Source: an uncultured Collinsella sp.
Lineage (GTDB): Bacteria; Actinomycetota; Coriobacteriia; Coriobacteriales; Coriobacteriaceae
DNA: 58,884 nt
NCBI GenBank assembly: GCA_900545445.1
Contig: UQZH01000009.1
Coordinates: forward strand, 1 to 58,884
Reading direction: 5' to 3'
How positions within the stretch are numbered: the stretch's first letter is position 1; each line of letters opens with the position of its first letter. Positions 25,693 to 33,889 of this stretch are shown piece after piece. The position numbers were made by a program, and so were the translations under genes. The notes under the pieces were generated by a model that was not told the DNA's origin, did not search any database, and worked only from the letters and a program-made list of their open reading frames with translations.

Positions 25693-26559
25693 ATGGCATC
25701 GCGGTATCAGATTGTTTGTATGGTGGTCGATCGCGGCAGTCTTAAGGGCGCGGCGGACGAGTTGGGCTATACGCAAAGTGCGGTGAGCCAGGCCGTCAAG
25801 GCGCTCGAGCGCGAGCTGGGCACCACGCTTATCGAGCGCGGAAAGCAGGGCGTTTCGCTTACGCGCGATGGCAAGCAGTATCTGCCGTACCTGCGCCAGA
25901 TTGTGACCGCCGAGGCCGAGCTCGAGGGCAAGCGCCAGGAGCTGCTGGGGCTTTCGTCGACCGATATTCGCATCGCGACGTTTACCAACGTGAGCCGTAC
26001 CGTGCTGCCGCGTGTGATCCGCGACTTTGGTACGCTGCACCCGGGCGTACGCTTTACCCTCAAGCAGGGCGATTACACGCGCAACGCTCAGTGGGTGCAC
26101 GACGGCGTGGTGGATTTTTGCTTTACGGCGCGCGGGTTTACCGCAGGCCTCGAGAAGCGTGTGGTCTATCACGACGAGTTGGTGGCGCTGCTGCCGGCTG
26201 CGCATCCGCTGGCGGCAAAGGAAAAGGTGACGCTCGCCGACCTGGCGTCCGAGCCCTTTGTGCTGCTGGATGAGGGCGAACAGAGTCTGGTGCTCGATGC
26301 ATTCGCAACGCATGGGCTGTCGCCGCACGTGACGAGCGAGGTCACCGACGACTACACCATCATGGCGATGGTGGAGGAGGGCCTAGGCGTGAGCATGCTC
26401 TACCGTCGTACCGTCGAGGGCATGCGGGCCGATATTCGCGTACGTCCCATCGTGCACGCCCCCTCGCGCGACGTAGTGGCCGCCTGGCGCAGCTGGGATA
26501 CCATGCCCATCGCCACGAGGCGCTTTATCGACTATATGAGCTCGCATATTGTCAATTAA
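25693..26559 (+). CDS. LysR-family transcriptional regulator
   Basis: A 288-aa regulator. Residues 5-65 carry the winged helix-turn-helix GSLKGAADELGYTQSAVSQAVKALERELGTTLIERGKQGVSLT. A periplasmic-binding-type effector domain follows (about 90-285), with TNVSRTVLPRVIRDFGTLHPGVRF and DFCFTARGF. The N-terminus starts directly with MASRYQIVCMVVDRG. GGAGG lies 5 nt before the ATG. Divergent from the EamA exporter, which it probably regulates. Effector unknown. Confidence 0.93.
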   Translation: MASRYQIVCMVVDRGSLKGAADELGYTQSAVSQAVKALERELGTTLIERGKQGVSLTRDGKQYLPYLRQIVTAEAELEGKRQELLGLSSTDIRIATFTNVSRTVLPRVIRDFGTLHPGVRFTLKQGDYTRNAQWVHDGVVDFCFTARGFTAGLEKRVVYHDELVALLPAAHPLAAKEKVTLADLASEPFVLLDEGEQSLVLDAFATHGLSPHVTSEVTDDYTIMAMVEEGLGVSMLYRRTVEGMRADIRVRPIVHAPSRDVVAAWRSWDTMPIATRRFIDYMSSHIVN

Positions 26560-26586
26560 TGACTGGCGCAGCGTTGGGTGCGGTGT

Positions 26587-27969
26587 TTAGCGGGCTGTCG
26601 CTTTGGCTTGGGTGGCGCGATAGGTGCGTGCCGGGTGGCAAAGTAGCACCGCCACGACCATAAAGAACGCCGTGGTGCCCAGGCTGATGGGGTAGACCAT
26701 CATGATGTTCGCAAAGGTGCGGAAGTGCGGGAACACGCAGAACACCCAATAGAAGCGGATGCCGCAGACGCAGATCATGGTGATGAGGGCGGGCGTGAGC
26801 GAGATACCAAAGCCGCGCAGGTAGCCCGACATGTTTTCGTAGAACATGCTAAAGGCGTACGCCGGGAAGATCGAGCACACGCGGATATAGCCGATCGAGA
26901 CGATGTTGGGATCGCTGTTGAACAGCGACAAGATCTCGCGTCCCAGGCCGACAATAACGATGATCGTGGTGAGTGCAACGATACCGCCTTCGACCAGGCA
27001 GACCTTGAGCGTTTTGGTGCAGCGGTCGATCTGGCGGGCACCGTGGTTTTGTCCCACAAAGGTGGTGCAAGCCTGGCTAAAGCTGTTGAGCAGGTTGTAG
27101 CATACGTACTCCAAGCTCATAGCGGCGCTCGATGCCGCCATGACCTCGGTGCCCAGGCTGTTGATAGCAGACTGGATGATGATGTTGGCGACGGCAAAGA
27201 CGGCGCTCTGGATGCCGGCGGGCAGGCCGATCTTGACGATGCGCTTGAGGGCGACGGGGTCGATAGCCAGGTCGCGCGGGGTGACGCGGACGACGGAGTC
27301 GGTCTTGAGCAGGCGGATAAAGAGCGTGGCGGCGCTGACAGTGTAGGCGATAGCGGTGGCGATGGCGACGCCCGCGACGCCCCAGTGGAGTATGGGGACA
27401 AAGATGAGATCCAGGCCAATGTTGAGGACGGTGGACACGGCAAGTGCCTGCAGCGGCATGCGGGTGATGCCGACGGAGCGGAAGATCGCGGCCTCAAAGT
27501 TGTAGAGCAAGATCGAGGGCATGCTGAGCAAAAAGACGCGCAGGTAGAGCGAAGCGAGCGGCATGGTTTCGGCGGGAACATTGAGCGCGGCGAGCATGGG
27601 CTCGGCAAAGATCTCGCCCAGCGCAATGACGACAAAGCCCACGAGCGCCATTAAAATCGAGGTATGGACGGCGCGTTTGACCATGTTCTGATCGTTGCGG
27701 CCGATAGCGTTGGCGATGACCACGTTGGAGCCAAGCGACATGCCAATAAACAAGTTGAGCATAAGACTGGTAAGCGGAACATTGGAGCCGACCGCCGCCA
27801 TGGCGAGGGTTCCCTGGTCACCCGAGAAGTTACCGATAATGACCGTGGCGATGAGGTTCGACAGCTGCTCCAAGATGCTCGTGGCGGCCACGGGGAAGGC
27901 GAACAGGGGAACATTGCGCCACAGCGATCCGGTGGTCATGTCAATGTGCTTAGATACGGTGTCAGCCAT
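26587..27969 (-). CDS. MATE-family efflux transporter
   Basis: A 460-aa, 12-helix secondary exporter. The N-terminal LFAFPVAATSILEQLSNLIATVIIGNF matches the first helix pair of DinF/NorM-type MATE proteins; a duplicated half begins near residue 235 (IGLPAGIQSAVFAVANIIIQSAINSLG). FVGQNHGARQ and its N-terminal partner NAIGRNDQNMVKRAVHTS are the cytoplasmic loop repeats. Substrates of the family are cationic drugs or peptidoglycan-related lipids. GAGAG lies 4 nt before the ATG. Convergent with the LysR gene (28 nt apart, no clear terminator). Confidence 0.92.
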   Translation of the reverse strand: MADTVSKHIDMTTGSLWRNVPLFAFPVAATSILEQLSNLIATVIIGNFSGDQGTLAMAAVGSNVPLTSLMLNLFIGMSLGSNVVIANAIGRNDQNMVKRAVHTSILMALVGFVVIALGEIFAEPMLAALNVPAETMPLASLYLRVFLLSMPSILLYNFEAAIFRSVGITRMPLQALAVSTVLNIGLDLIFVPILHWGVAGVAIATAIAYTVSAATLFIRLLKTDSVVRVTPRDLAIDPVALKRIVKIGLPAGIQSAVFAVANIIIQSAINSLGTEVMAASSAAMSLEYVCYNLLNSFSQACTTFVGQNHGARQIDRCTKTLKVCLVEGGIVALTTIIVIVGLGREILSLFNSDPNIVSIGYIRVCSIFPAYAFSMFYENMSGYLRGFGISLTPALITMICVCGIRFYWVFCVFPHFRTFANIMMVYPISLGTTAFFMVVAVLLCHPARTYRATQAKATAR

Positions 27970-28033
27970 ACGCTCTCAATCTCTAACATGCTCTTTTGTG
28001 CTTATTTGCGCAGACGATGATACTCCTAATCGA

Positions 28034-28091
28034 CTAGTCATTGGGGACGTTCTAAAACGATTACTCATTCAAGAACGTCCCCAATGACTAG
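28034..28091. repeat. GACTAGTCATT / GGGGACGTTCT palindrome, copy 3
   Basis: CTAGTCATTGGGGACGTTCT and AGAACGTCCCCAATGACTAG are a perfect 20-bp inverted repeat around an 18-nt loop that contains a third, degenerate half. It lies between the MATE and RlmA-like genes. Confidence 0.85.
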
Positions 28092-28147
28092 GCGGGGAAG
28101 GCGTGCGACAATGGTGGGCGTTGTGTTGTTCGCGCTAAGGAGTTGCC

Positions 28148-28963
28148 ATGTTGTTGTGTCCCGTTTGCCATGAGCCGCTGGTGGATGACGAACGCGGTGC
28201 TGCATGCGCGGGTGGGCACCGGTTTGACCGTGCGCGCGAGGGCTATCTATATCTCCTGCGCTCGTCCAAGAGCGGCGACTCCATGGGCGATCCCAAGTCG
28301 CAGGCACGCAGCCGTCGCGACTTTCTGAACCGCGGTTACTATGCGCCGTTGCGCGATGCGATGGTCGAGCTGGTGCGCGAGCGGGTGTCTGGACGTGCCG
28401 CGTCTACGAACTGCCCCATGACGTTGCTCGATATTTGCTGTGGCGAGGGCTACTACACCAGCGCCATGGGTGCGGTGCCGGGCGTGGATGCTTACGGCTT
28501 TGACCTGGGCAAAGAGATGGTGCGCCTTGCCGCCAAGCGCGGCGATGCGACCTACTTCGTGGCCAACATGAAGGACATCCCCGTGGCCGATGGCACCTTC
28601 GATATGGTGACCGAGCTCTTTGCTCCCTTTAACGAGCGTGAGTTTTCTCGCGTGCTGGCGCCCGAGGGCTCGCTCTACACCGTGGTGCCGGGTGCCCGCC
28701 ATCTGTTTGGGCTCAAAGAGGTGCTCTACGATACGCCATATCTCAACGATGAAAAGCTGCCGAAGACTACGGAGCTCGAGTTGGTCGGAACGCAGCGGGT
28801 GTCTGCGAATATTACGCTCCGGACCCAGGCCGACATCGAGGCGGTGTTCCAGATGACGCCGTACTACTACCGCACACGCCCTGCCGACAAAGAGCGCCTG
28901 GCAAATTTGGACACGCTCCAGACCGACATCGACTTCATCATCGCCGAGTACCGCCACTGCTAA
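28148..28963 (+). CDS. 23S rRNA guanine-N1 methyltransferase, RlmA family
   Basis: A 271-aa enzyme. The N-terminal zinc finger C4-x2-C7 ... C20-x3-H24 and the GHRFDRAREGYLYLL segment match RlmA(I)/RlmA(II), which methylates G745 or G748 of 23S rRNA; the latter gives tylosin/mycinamicin resistance in producers. The SAM-binding LLDICCGEGYYTSAMG (about 97-112) and YGFDLGKEMVRLAAKR follow. DPKSQARSRRDFL in the linker is also conserved in the family (GDSKEMxxARRxFL). AAGGAG lies 5 nt before the ATG. Which base is modified cannot be told. Confidence 0.9.
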   Translation: MLLCPVCHEPLVDDERGAACAGGHRFDRAREGYLYLLRSSKSGDSMGDPKSQARSRRDFLNRGYYAPLRDAMVELVRERVSGRAASTNCPMTLLDICCGEGYYTSAMGAVPGVDAYGFDLGKEMVRLAAKRGDATYFVANMKDIPVADGTFDMVTELFAPFNEREFSRVLAPEGSLYTVVPGARHLFGLKEVLYDTPYLNDEKLPKTTELELVGTQRVSANITLRTQADIEAVFQMTPYYYRTRPADKERLANLDTLQTDIDFIIAEYRHC

Positions 28964-28997
28964 CCTACCAAAAAGGGACAGGTTTATTTTGGCAGGT
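28963..28997. repeat. GGGACAG palindromic element, copy d
   Basis: ACCTACCAAAAAGGGACAG runs into GTTTATTTTGGCAGG; it begins at the stop codon of the RlmA-like gene. The same sequence appears twice more at 49508-49609. Confidence 0.8.
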
Positions 28998-29014
28998 TTT
29001 ATCTGGGCAAACGC

Positions 29015-29053
29015 AAAGGGCCGACCGCGGAGATGCGCGATCGGCCCTTTTTA
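29015..29053. terminator. Rho-independent terminator
   Basis: AAAGGGCCGA and TCGGCCCTTT pair, followed by TTTT on the plus strand. It ends the RlmA-like transcript and probably the opposing membrane-protein transcript as well. Confidence 0.8.
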
Positions 29054-29088
29054 GTTGCTTGGCTGCAGAGGTTATGAGAAGCGGGCGC

Positions 29089-29490
29089 TTACAGGCGGTC
29101 CTTGTTCTCGGCCTTAACGGCGTGTGCCTGCTGAACAAAGAACAGGTCGTACACCACGATGACAAAGGCGACGATATTGACGGCGCTGCCGCCGAGCGCG
29201 GGAAGCGTGAGCGCGGCCTGCGCAATCGTGGCGATTGCGGCAACGATGCCGAACTTAAACGCAGCATCCACCTGCGAAGGCTTGTTGGCGCCCTTGATGC
29301 CCGCAACACCTGCGGCGAGATCGATGAGGCCCTTGGCGACCAGCACGACCGCGGCGAGCATGGCGTTCGACCCGTACGTGGAATCGAGGTTGCCGGTCGC
29401 GATGCCGGCGATTCCAATGACGAGACTGGCGATGCCCAGAACAAAATAAATCAGGGCAAGGATTTTGAGTGTCTTGCGAGCGGCGCTCAT
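29089..29490 (-). CDS. Small four-helix membrane protein
   Basis: A 133-aa hydrophobic protein not recognised as a named family. Helices lie near residues 8-30, 42-62, 77-98 and 103-122, ending in a charged tail (AVKAENKDRL). The segment NAMLAAVVLVAKGLIDLAAG resembles small DUF-type actinobacterial membrane proteins. AAAGGA lies 7 nt before ATG 29490; longer readings lack this. The gene is monocistronic as far as can be seen. Confidence 0.75.
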   Translation of the reverse strand: MSAARKTLKILALIYFVLGIASLVIGIAGIATGNLDSTYGSNAMLAAVVLVAKGLIDLAAGVAGIKGANKPSQVDAAFKFGIVAAIATIAQAALTLPALGGSAVNIVAFVIVVYDLFFVQQAHAVKAENKDRL

Positions 29491-29719
29491 AGCTGGTCCT
29501 TTCGATGCGGGCGCGGAGAATCTGTCGCACCCAGGTTGCGGCACATATCGTGAAGCACATTGTAGTTCAACGGGGCGATGCATGCGTTTGAAAGCGTCTC
29601 TTGCCTGTACGGTCCAACCTTTCAAAAAGGAAAGCTGGACGTAAGCCAAATCGATGGCAGCCCATGTGCGGCGCTGCGATGATGAGGCCGTAACAAGGAG
29701 CTGGTCTCAAGGAGGAGTC

Positions 29720-29863
29720 ATGATGTACGGAGCAGGGCAAGTGCGTGAGCCGCAGTCGTTGGGAAGGCGCATGGGTGATTCTGTGATCGCTGCCGTGTGC
29801 ACGGGATTGATGGCGGTGCTTTGCATTGCGATGCTGTGGGCCATGTCGCATGTGGGACAATAG
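29720..29863 (+). CDS. 47-aa single-helix membrane protein
   Basis: A short reading frame with a strong AAGGAGGAG 2-3 nt from ATG 29720 (a second ATG follows at once). It begins MMYGAGQVREPQSLGRRMG, then a hydrophobic helix of about 22 residues (SVIAAVCTGLMAVLCIAMLWAM) written in parts as SVIAAVCTGLM and AVLCIAMLWAM, and ends SHVGQ. The ribosome site and helix argue that it is translated; the role is unknown. Confidence 0.55.
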   Translation: MMYGAGQVREPQSLGRRMGDSVIAAVCTGLMAVLCIAMLWAMSHVGQ

Positions 29864-29926
29864 CGGACGGTTGGGTGCTGGCATAAACGGCACTCGCGTA
29901 TTCGTTTTGCTTGCTAAGGAGTGCCC

Positions 29927-30631
29927 ATGGGCGTCGTCGATCCCTTTTCTGTTGCTCGGGCCGCGGGGCTTGAGCTGATCGGGAAGTCCGAGGGCCTCAC
30001 GCTCACCGACGGCACGATGGAGCTGCGTGCCGATTTTGACCGCATGCTTCCGCGGCTCAAGCAGGGCCGTCTGCAGCAAGAGCTGTTGGTAAAGGCTGCG
30101 CGCGCAAAAGGCATCGAGCGCCCATGGGCGATTGATGCCACGGCAGGCTTTGGCGAGGATTCGCTGCTGTTGGCGGCCGCGGGCTTTACCGTCGATCTGT
30201 ATGAGCAGGATTGCGTGATCGCGGCGCTCCTCAAGGATGCCCTGGATCGCGCGGCAGATGATCCGGCGCTTGCGGCTGCCGTGTCGCGCATGCGTTTACA
30301 TGCGGGCGAGGACAGCATTGCCGGCCTTCGTCATACGGCTGAGCTGATCGGGCGGGGCGAGCTTGCCGCCCCCGACGTGGTATATCTGGATCCCATGTTT
30401 CCCGAACGCACCAAGAGCGCGGCGGTGAAAAAGAAGTTCCAACTCTTGCACCATCTGGAGCAGCCGTGCGCCGATGAGGAGACGCTGGTCGAAGCTGCGC
30501 TTGCGGCGCGCCCGCGCAAGGTCGTTATCAAGCGGCCGGTGAAGGGGCCGCTGCTTGCCGGCGTTAAGCCGAGCTATCAACTTGCGGGCAAGGCCGTTCG
30601 CTACGATGTGTTGGTGCCGCTGCGCCCGTAG
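29927..30631 (+). CDS. RsmJ-like 16S rRNA guanine methyltransferase
   Basis: A 234-aa class-I methyltransferase. RsmJ methylates N2 of G1516 in 16S rRNA. Seen: LELIGKSEGLTLTDGTMELRADF near the N-terminus, LLVKAARAKG, the SAM loop IDATAGFGEDSLLLAAAG (about 68-85) and DVVYLDPMFPERTKSAAVKKKFQ (about 150-172), the signature of the family. AAGGAG lies 5 nt before ATG 29927; GTG 29921 is less likely. Follows the 47-aa gene by 63 nt. Confidence 0.88.
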   Translation: MGVVDPFSVARAAGLELIGKSEGLTLTDGTMELRADFDRMLPRLKQGRLQQELLVKAARAKGIERPWAIDATAGFGEDSLLLAAAGFTVDLYEQDCVIAALLKDALDRAADDPALAAAVSRMRLHAGEDSIAGLRHTAELIGRGELAAPDVVYLDPMFPERTKSAAVKKKFQLLHHLEQPCADEETLVEAALAARPRKVVIKRPVKGPLLAGVKPSYQLAGKAVRYDVLVPLRP

Positions 30632-30679
30632 CTTGCGTGCGATGGCTGACGCTCCGTCAATGCCGTGCCGATGCGGCGC

Positions 30680-30976
30680 CTATTTCCAAGGGTGCGACGT
30701 CAAGTGCCAGCCGCCGCAGTATTCGCATTTGTAGCAGGCCAGCCCGCGGCGTCCACGGTTTTCGCAGTCGGCCATAACTGCCTCGGCCTCGGCGCGCGTG
30801 TCGTAACGGTTTTTGCGCTCGCACGATTTGTAGCGCCAGGCTTCATCGCGCTCGGCGTCCAGGGCGTCGCGGCGCTCGTCCTCGCGTGCAAACAGGTCGC
30901 TCATATCGCCGCCGGTAGCAGCGCTCAAAAACTCGCTTTTGGCCTTTGACCAGGCGGCTCGCTTTTTGCTTCCCAT
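30680..30976 (-). CDS. Small zinc-ribbon-like protein
   Basis: A 98-aa basic, charged protein. The C-terminus AVMADCENRGRRGLACYKC followed by EYCGGWHLTSHPWK has CxxC plus Cys and His, enough for one zinc site. The central part (EDERRDALDAERDEAW) is highly charged and helical. I recognise the C-terminal pattern Y..A......L..Y.C..C..WHLT from small actinobacterial and phage proteins but know no function. GGAGAAGG lies 11 nt before ATG 30976; TTG 30997 is a less likely start. It shares a 75-nt divergent region with the GNAT gene. Confidence 0.7.
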   Translation of the reverse strand: MGSKKRAAWSKAKSEFLSAATGGDMSDLFAREDERRDALDAERDEAWRYKSCERKNRYDTRAEAEAVMADCENRGRRGLACYKCEYCGGWHLTSHPWK

Positions 30977-31000
30977 CTGCTTCGCGCCCTTCTCCAAACG

Positions 31001-31032
31001 TTGGTATCATTGCTCAATCAAAGTGATACCAA
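31001..31032. promoter_or_regulatory. TTGGTATCA-N14-TGATACCAA inverted repeat
   Basis: A perfect 9-bp inverted repeat midway between divergent genes (zinc-ribbon protein and GNAT). The half-site TTGGTAT recurs in the phased repeats at 33826-33856. Confidence 0.5.
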
Positions 31033-31053
31033 TAAACGTGAGGTCGCCGCGTG

Positions 31054-31542
31054 ATGATCAGAAAAACCCTCGATACCGACATTCCCGCCGTCATGGCCAT
31101 CTATGACGCGGCCCGCGCCTTTATGCGCGCACATGGCAACACGACGCAGTGGCCCGAGGGCACGCCTTCGGGCGAGCAGCTGGCTGCCGATATCGCCGCC
31201 GGTGGCAGCTATGTGTGCGAGGAAGACGGACGCGTGGTGGCGACGTTTGCCTTTCTGCCGGGGCCGGACAGTTCCTACGATGTGATCGAGGGCGGCCAGT
31301 GGCGCAGCGACGCCCCGTATGCTGTGCTGCACCGTGTGGCGTCCGATGGCACCGCGCACGGTATCGCGGCTGCGATGTTTGCCTTTGCCAAGGAACGCGC
31401 CGATCACCTGCGCATCGACACGCATCAGGACAACCTGCCCATGCAGGGAGCCATCGCCAAGGCCGGGTTTAAGCGCGCCGGTATCGTATATGTGTCGGAC
31501 GGTACGCCGCGCGTCGCGTTTGATTGGCTGCGCGAGGCATAA
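31054..31542 (+). CDS. GNAT-family N-acetyltransferase
   Basis: A 162-aa acetyl-CoA-dependent transferase. MIRKTLDTDIPAVMAIYDAAR opens the fold, GSYVCEEDGRVVATFAFLPG gives strands 2-4, and LHRVASDGTAHGIAAAMFAFAKE is the acetyl-CoA loop (a GT-xHGIA variant of the usual RxxGxG/A). Late LRIDTHQDNLPMQGAIAKAGFKRAGIVYV is the family's C-terminal motif. A GTG at 31051 directly precedes the ATG; GAGG lies 7-10 nt upstream. Substrate unknown; RimI/aminoglycoside-type functions cannot be separated. Confidence 0.9.
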   Translation: MIRKTLDTDIPAVMAIYDAARAFMRAHGNTTQWPEGTPSGEQLAADIAAGGSYVCEEDGRVVATFAFLPGPDSSYDVIEGGQWRSDAPYAVLHRVASDGTAHGIAAAMFAFAKERADHLRIDTHQDNLPMQGAIAKAGFKRAGIVYVSDGTPRVAFDWLREA

Positions 31543-31571
31543 AGGCCGAGCCACATACTAGCGTTTTACCA

Positions 31572-31600
31572 AAAATGGCCCCGGGTGGGGCCATTTTCGA
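31572..31600 (+). terminator. Terminator after the GNAT gene
   Basis: AAAATGGCCCC and GGGGCCATTTT pair around GGGT, followed by a short T-run. The remaining 31601-31791 has only a 14-bp palindrome GAAAGCCGGCTTTC at 31616-31629. Confidence 0.8.
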
Positions 31601-31791
31601 TTACTACGCTGTTTTGAAAGCCGGCTTTCGCAAGGCGCGAACCTACGAAAATCGCTGCGCGGCAACGCGGGGCGATGAGCTCGGTCGGGGGATAGGGCTC
31701 GCTTCGCCCGCCGGCCCGTACATTGTATCATCCAGTGTGGAACGAGGATGCCCGTTGCCGCGTGCGATGGGCTTGCAATAAGAGGAGAGCC

Positions 31792-33795
31792 ATGTCGAAG
31801 CAAGCGGTCGTTGGAATCTTGGCGCATGTCGATGCCGGCAAGACCACGCTGGCCGAGGCCATGTTGTTCAACGCGGGTCGCATTCGCAAGCGCGGCCGCG
31901 TGGACGATGGCGATTCGCATCTGGACACGAACGCGATCGAGCGTGAGCGTGGCATTACGATCTTCTCGTCGCAGGCCGTGCTCGACCATGGCGATACCCA
32001 CGTCATGCTCGTGGATGCGCCGGGGCATGTCGATTTTTCTGCCGAGGCGGAGCGCACGCTGCGCGCGCTCGACTACGCGATTTTGGTTGTGGGTGCCAAC
32101 GATGGCGTACAGGGTCATACCGAAACCCTGTGGCGCCTGCTTGCGCGCTATGACATCCCGACGTTCATCTATGTCAATAAAATCGATTTGGAGAATCCCG
32201 GCCGCGATGTTTTGCTGGCACAACTTGGGCAACGTCTCTCCGAGGGCTGCTTGGATGCCAGCGAACTGCTGGCGGGCGGGGCCGTTCAGGAGGACGCTGC
32301 CGCGTTAGACGAAGAAGCGCTCGAGGAGTTTCTTGAGGCGGGCGAGCTTTCTGTCGCAACGCTGTCGCGCATGGTTGCCGAGCGCAAACTCTTTCCCTGC
32401 TTTGCCGGGTCGGCGCTCAAGGACCAAGGCGTGGACGAGCTGCTGGACGGCATATGCGCGCTGATGCGTGAACAGGCATGGCTTCCGGAGTTTGCCGCGC
32501 GCGTCTATCGTGTCAGCCGCGGGGATCGCGGCGAGCGCTTGGCTTGGGTTAAAGTGACCGGCGGCACGCTGCATGCCAAGCAGATGATTGACGGACGTTC
32601 CGGCGCCGAGGCATGGGAGCAGAAGGTCGATCAGGTACGCATCTATAACGGCGAAAAGTATGAGCTTGCCCAAGAAGTTGCTGCTGGCGGTATTTGTGCT
32701 GTGACGGGTCTTGCGCATGTTCGCCCAGGGGACGCCCTGGGCGCGGAGCCCGCGGGCGATGCGCCCGTCATTGCGCCGGTCCTCACCTATACGGTGCTTC
32801 CGGGCGAACACGATGTCCATGCGGTGTTCAAAGCGTTGACTGAGCTGGCGGACGAAGATCCCATGCTCGGCGTAAGCTGGAATACGCATCTAGAGCAGAT
32901 TCATTTGCAGTTGATGGGCGCTGTGCAACTCGAGGTCGTGCAGCGGGTGTTGGCCGATCGTTTTGGCCTTTCGGTTGCGTTTGAGTCTGGCGTCATTCTC
33001 TATAAGGAGGCTATTTCGCAGCCGGTCGAGGGCGTGGGCCACTTTGAGCCGCTGCGCCACTATGCCGAGGTGCATTTGCGCCTGGAGCCGTTGCCAGCGG
33101 GTTCGGGCGTGCAGTTTGGCACCGTGACCTCGACCGACGAGCTCGATCTTAACTGGCAGCGTTTGGCACTCACCAACGCCATGGAGCGCGACCACCTGGG
33201 TGTGCTGACTGGCTCGCCCATCACCGATGTGCGCATTACGCTCACGGGCGGCCGCGCGCATGCCAAGCACACCGAGGGCGGTGATTTTCGCCAGGCCACG
33301 TACCGTGCGATTCGCCAGGGACTCATGCAGGCGCGTGAGGCCGGCGCGGCGGTACTGCTGGAGCCGTGGTATCGCTTTGAGCTCGAGGTACCGGGGGAGT
33401 GCGTGGGCCGGGCGCTCTCGGATGCCACACGCATGGGTGCCGAGTACGAGCCGCCGACGATGGCGGGAGACCGGACAAAGCTTGTGGGTCGCGTGCCAGC
33501 ATCCGAGGTGCAGGATTACGCGCTGGAGGTGGCCGCCTACACGAGCGGTCGCGGGCATCTGTACCTGGAGTTCGCCGGCTATGCGGCTTGCCATGATGCC
33601 GAGCGCGTCATCGAGACTGCCGCCTATGAGCCCGAGGCCGATCTGCCCAACACGCCCGACTCGGTCTTTTGCTCTCACGGCGCCGGTTACACGGTCAAAT
33701 GGTACGACGTACCCGCCGCGGCACACGTAAAGGTCGATCCCGCCACCTTCCGCCCCTGGCGTGCAGCAGACGCGGAGTTTTTCGGCCACATGTGA
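31792..33795 (+). CDS. Tet(M)-like ribosomal-protection/translation-factor GTPase
   Basis: A 667-aa EF-G-like GTPase. The G domain shows GILAHVDAGKTTLAEAMLF (8-26), RGITIFSSQA (switch I), DAPGHVDFSAEAERTLRALDYAILVV (switch II) and NKIDLENPGRD. The C-terminal half contains EF-G domains III-V with GHFEPLRHYAEVHLRLEPL and YEPPTMAGDRTKLVGRVPAS. The G domain, SxQ and order match the TetM/TetO group, and the length is near theirs (639 aa), but the C-terminal loops diverge, so tetracycline resistance cannot be assumed. AGGAGAG lies 2-6 nt before ATG 31792. The TGA stop lies within a GGGACAG element (33790-33821). Confidence 0.85.
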   Translation: MSKQAVVGILAHVDAGKTTLAEAMLFNAGRIRKRGRVDDGDSHLDTNAIERERGITIFSSQAVLDHGDTHVMLVDAPGHVDFSAEAERTLRALDYAILVVGANDGVQGHTETLWRLLARYDIPTFIYVNKIDLENPGRDVLLAQLGQRLSEGCLDASELLAGGAVQEDAAALDEEALEEFLEAGELSVATLSRMVAERKLFPCFAGSALKDQGVDELLDGICALMREQAWLPEFAARVYRVSRGDRGERLAWVKVTGGTLHAKQMIDGRSGAEAWEQKVDQVRIYNGEKYELAQEVAAGGICAVTGLAHVRPGDALGAEPAGDAPVIAPVLTYTVLPGEHDVHAVFKALTELADEDPMLGVSWNTHLEQIHLQLMGAVQLEVVQRVLADRFGLSVAFESGVILYKEAISQPVEGVGHFEPLRHYAEVHLRLEPLPAGSGVQFGTVTSTDELDLNWQRLALTNAMERDHLGVLTGSPITDVRITLTGGRAHAKHTEGGDFRQATYRAIRQGLMQAREAGAAVLLEPWYRFELEVPGECVGRALSDATRMGAEYEPPTMAGDRTKLVGRVPASEVQDYALEVAAYTSGRGHLYLEFAGYAACHDAERVIETAAYEPEADLPNTPDSVFCSHGAGYTVKWYDVPAAAHVKVDPATFRPWRAADAEFFGHM

Positions 33796-33821
33796 CAAAG
33801 GGGCAGTTCCTTTTGTTCCAT
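33790..33821. repeat. GGGACAG-type palindromic element, copy e
   Basis: ATGTGACAAAGGGGCAG runs into TTCCTTTTGTTCCAT. The last two codons of the preceding gene (ATG TGA) are part of this element. Confidence 0.8.
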
Positions 33822-33825
33822 GCTA

Positions 33826-33860
33826 TTGGTATAACTCGGTATAAGTTGGTATAACTATTA
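33826..33860 (+). promoter_or_regulatory. Three GGTATAA repeats at exactly 10-bp spacing
   Basis: GGTATAA occurs at 33828, 33838 and 33848, with TTGGTATAACT repeated exactly at 33826 and 33846. TTACCA follows as an inverted half. They sit 34-62 nt before the AAA-ATPase start. They could be an operator, an iteron-like array or include the -10 region. Confidence 0.55.
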
Positions 33861-33889
33861 CCAGGGTTTGCCAATCCGAGGAGGCCGAC

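Noticed and set aside
31792..33795. Calling the GTPase a tetracycline-resistance gene
   Set aside because: Its G domain fits the family, but the decisive C-terminal loops diverge, and chromosomal homologues of unknown role exist. Phenotype is not supported.
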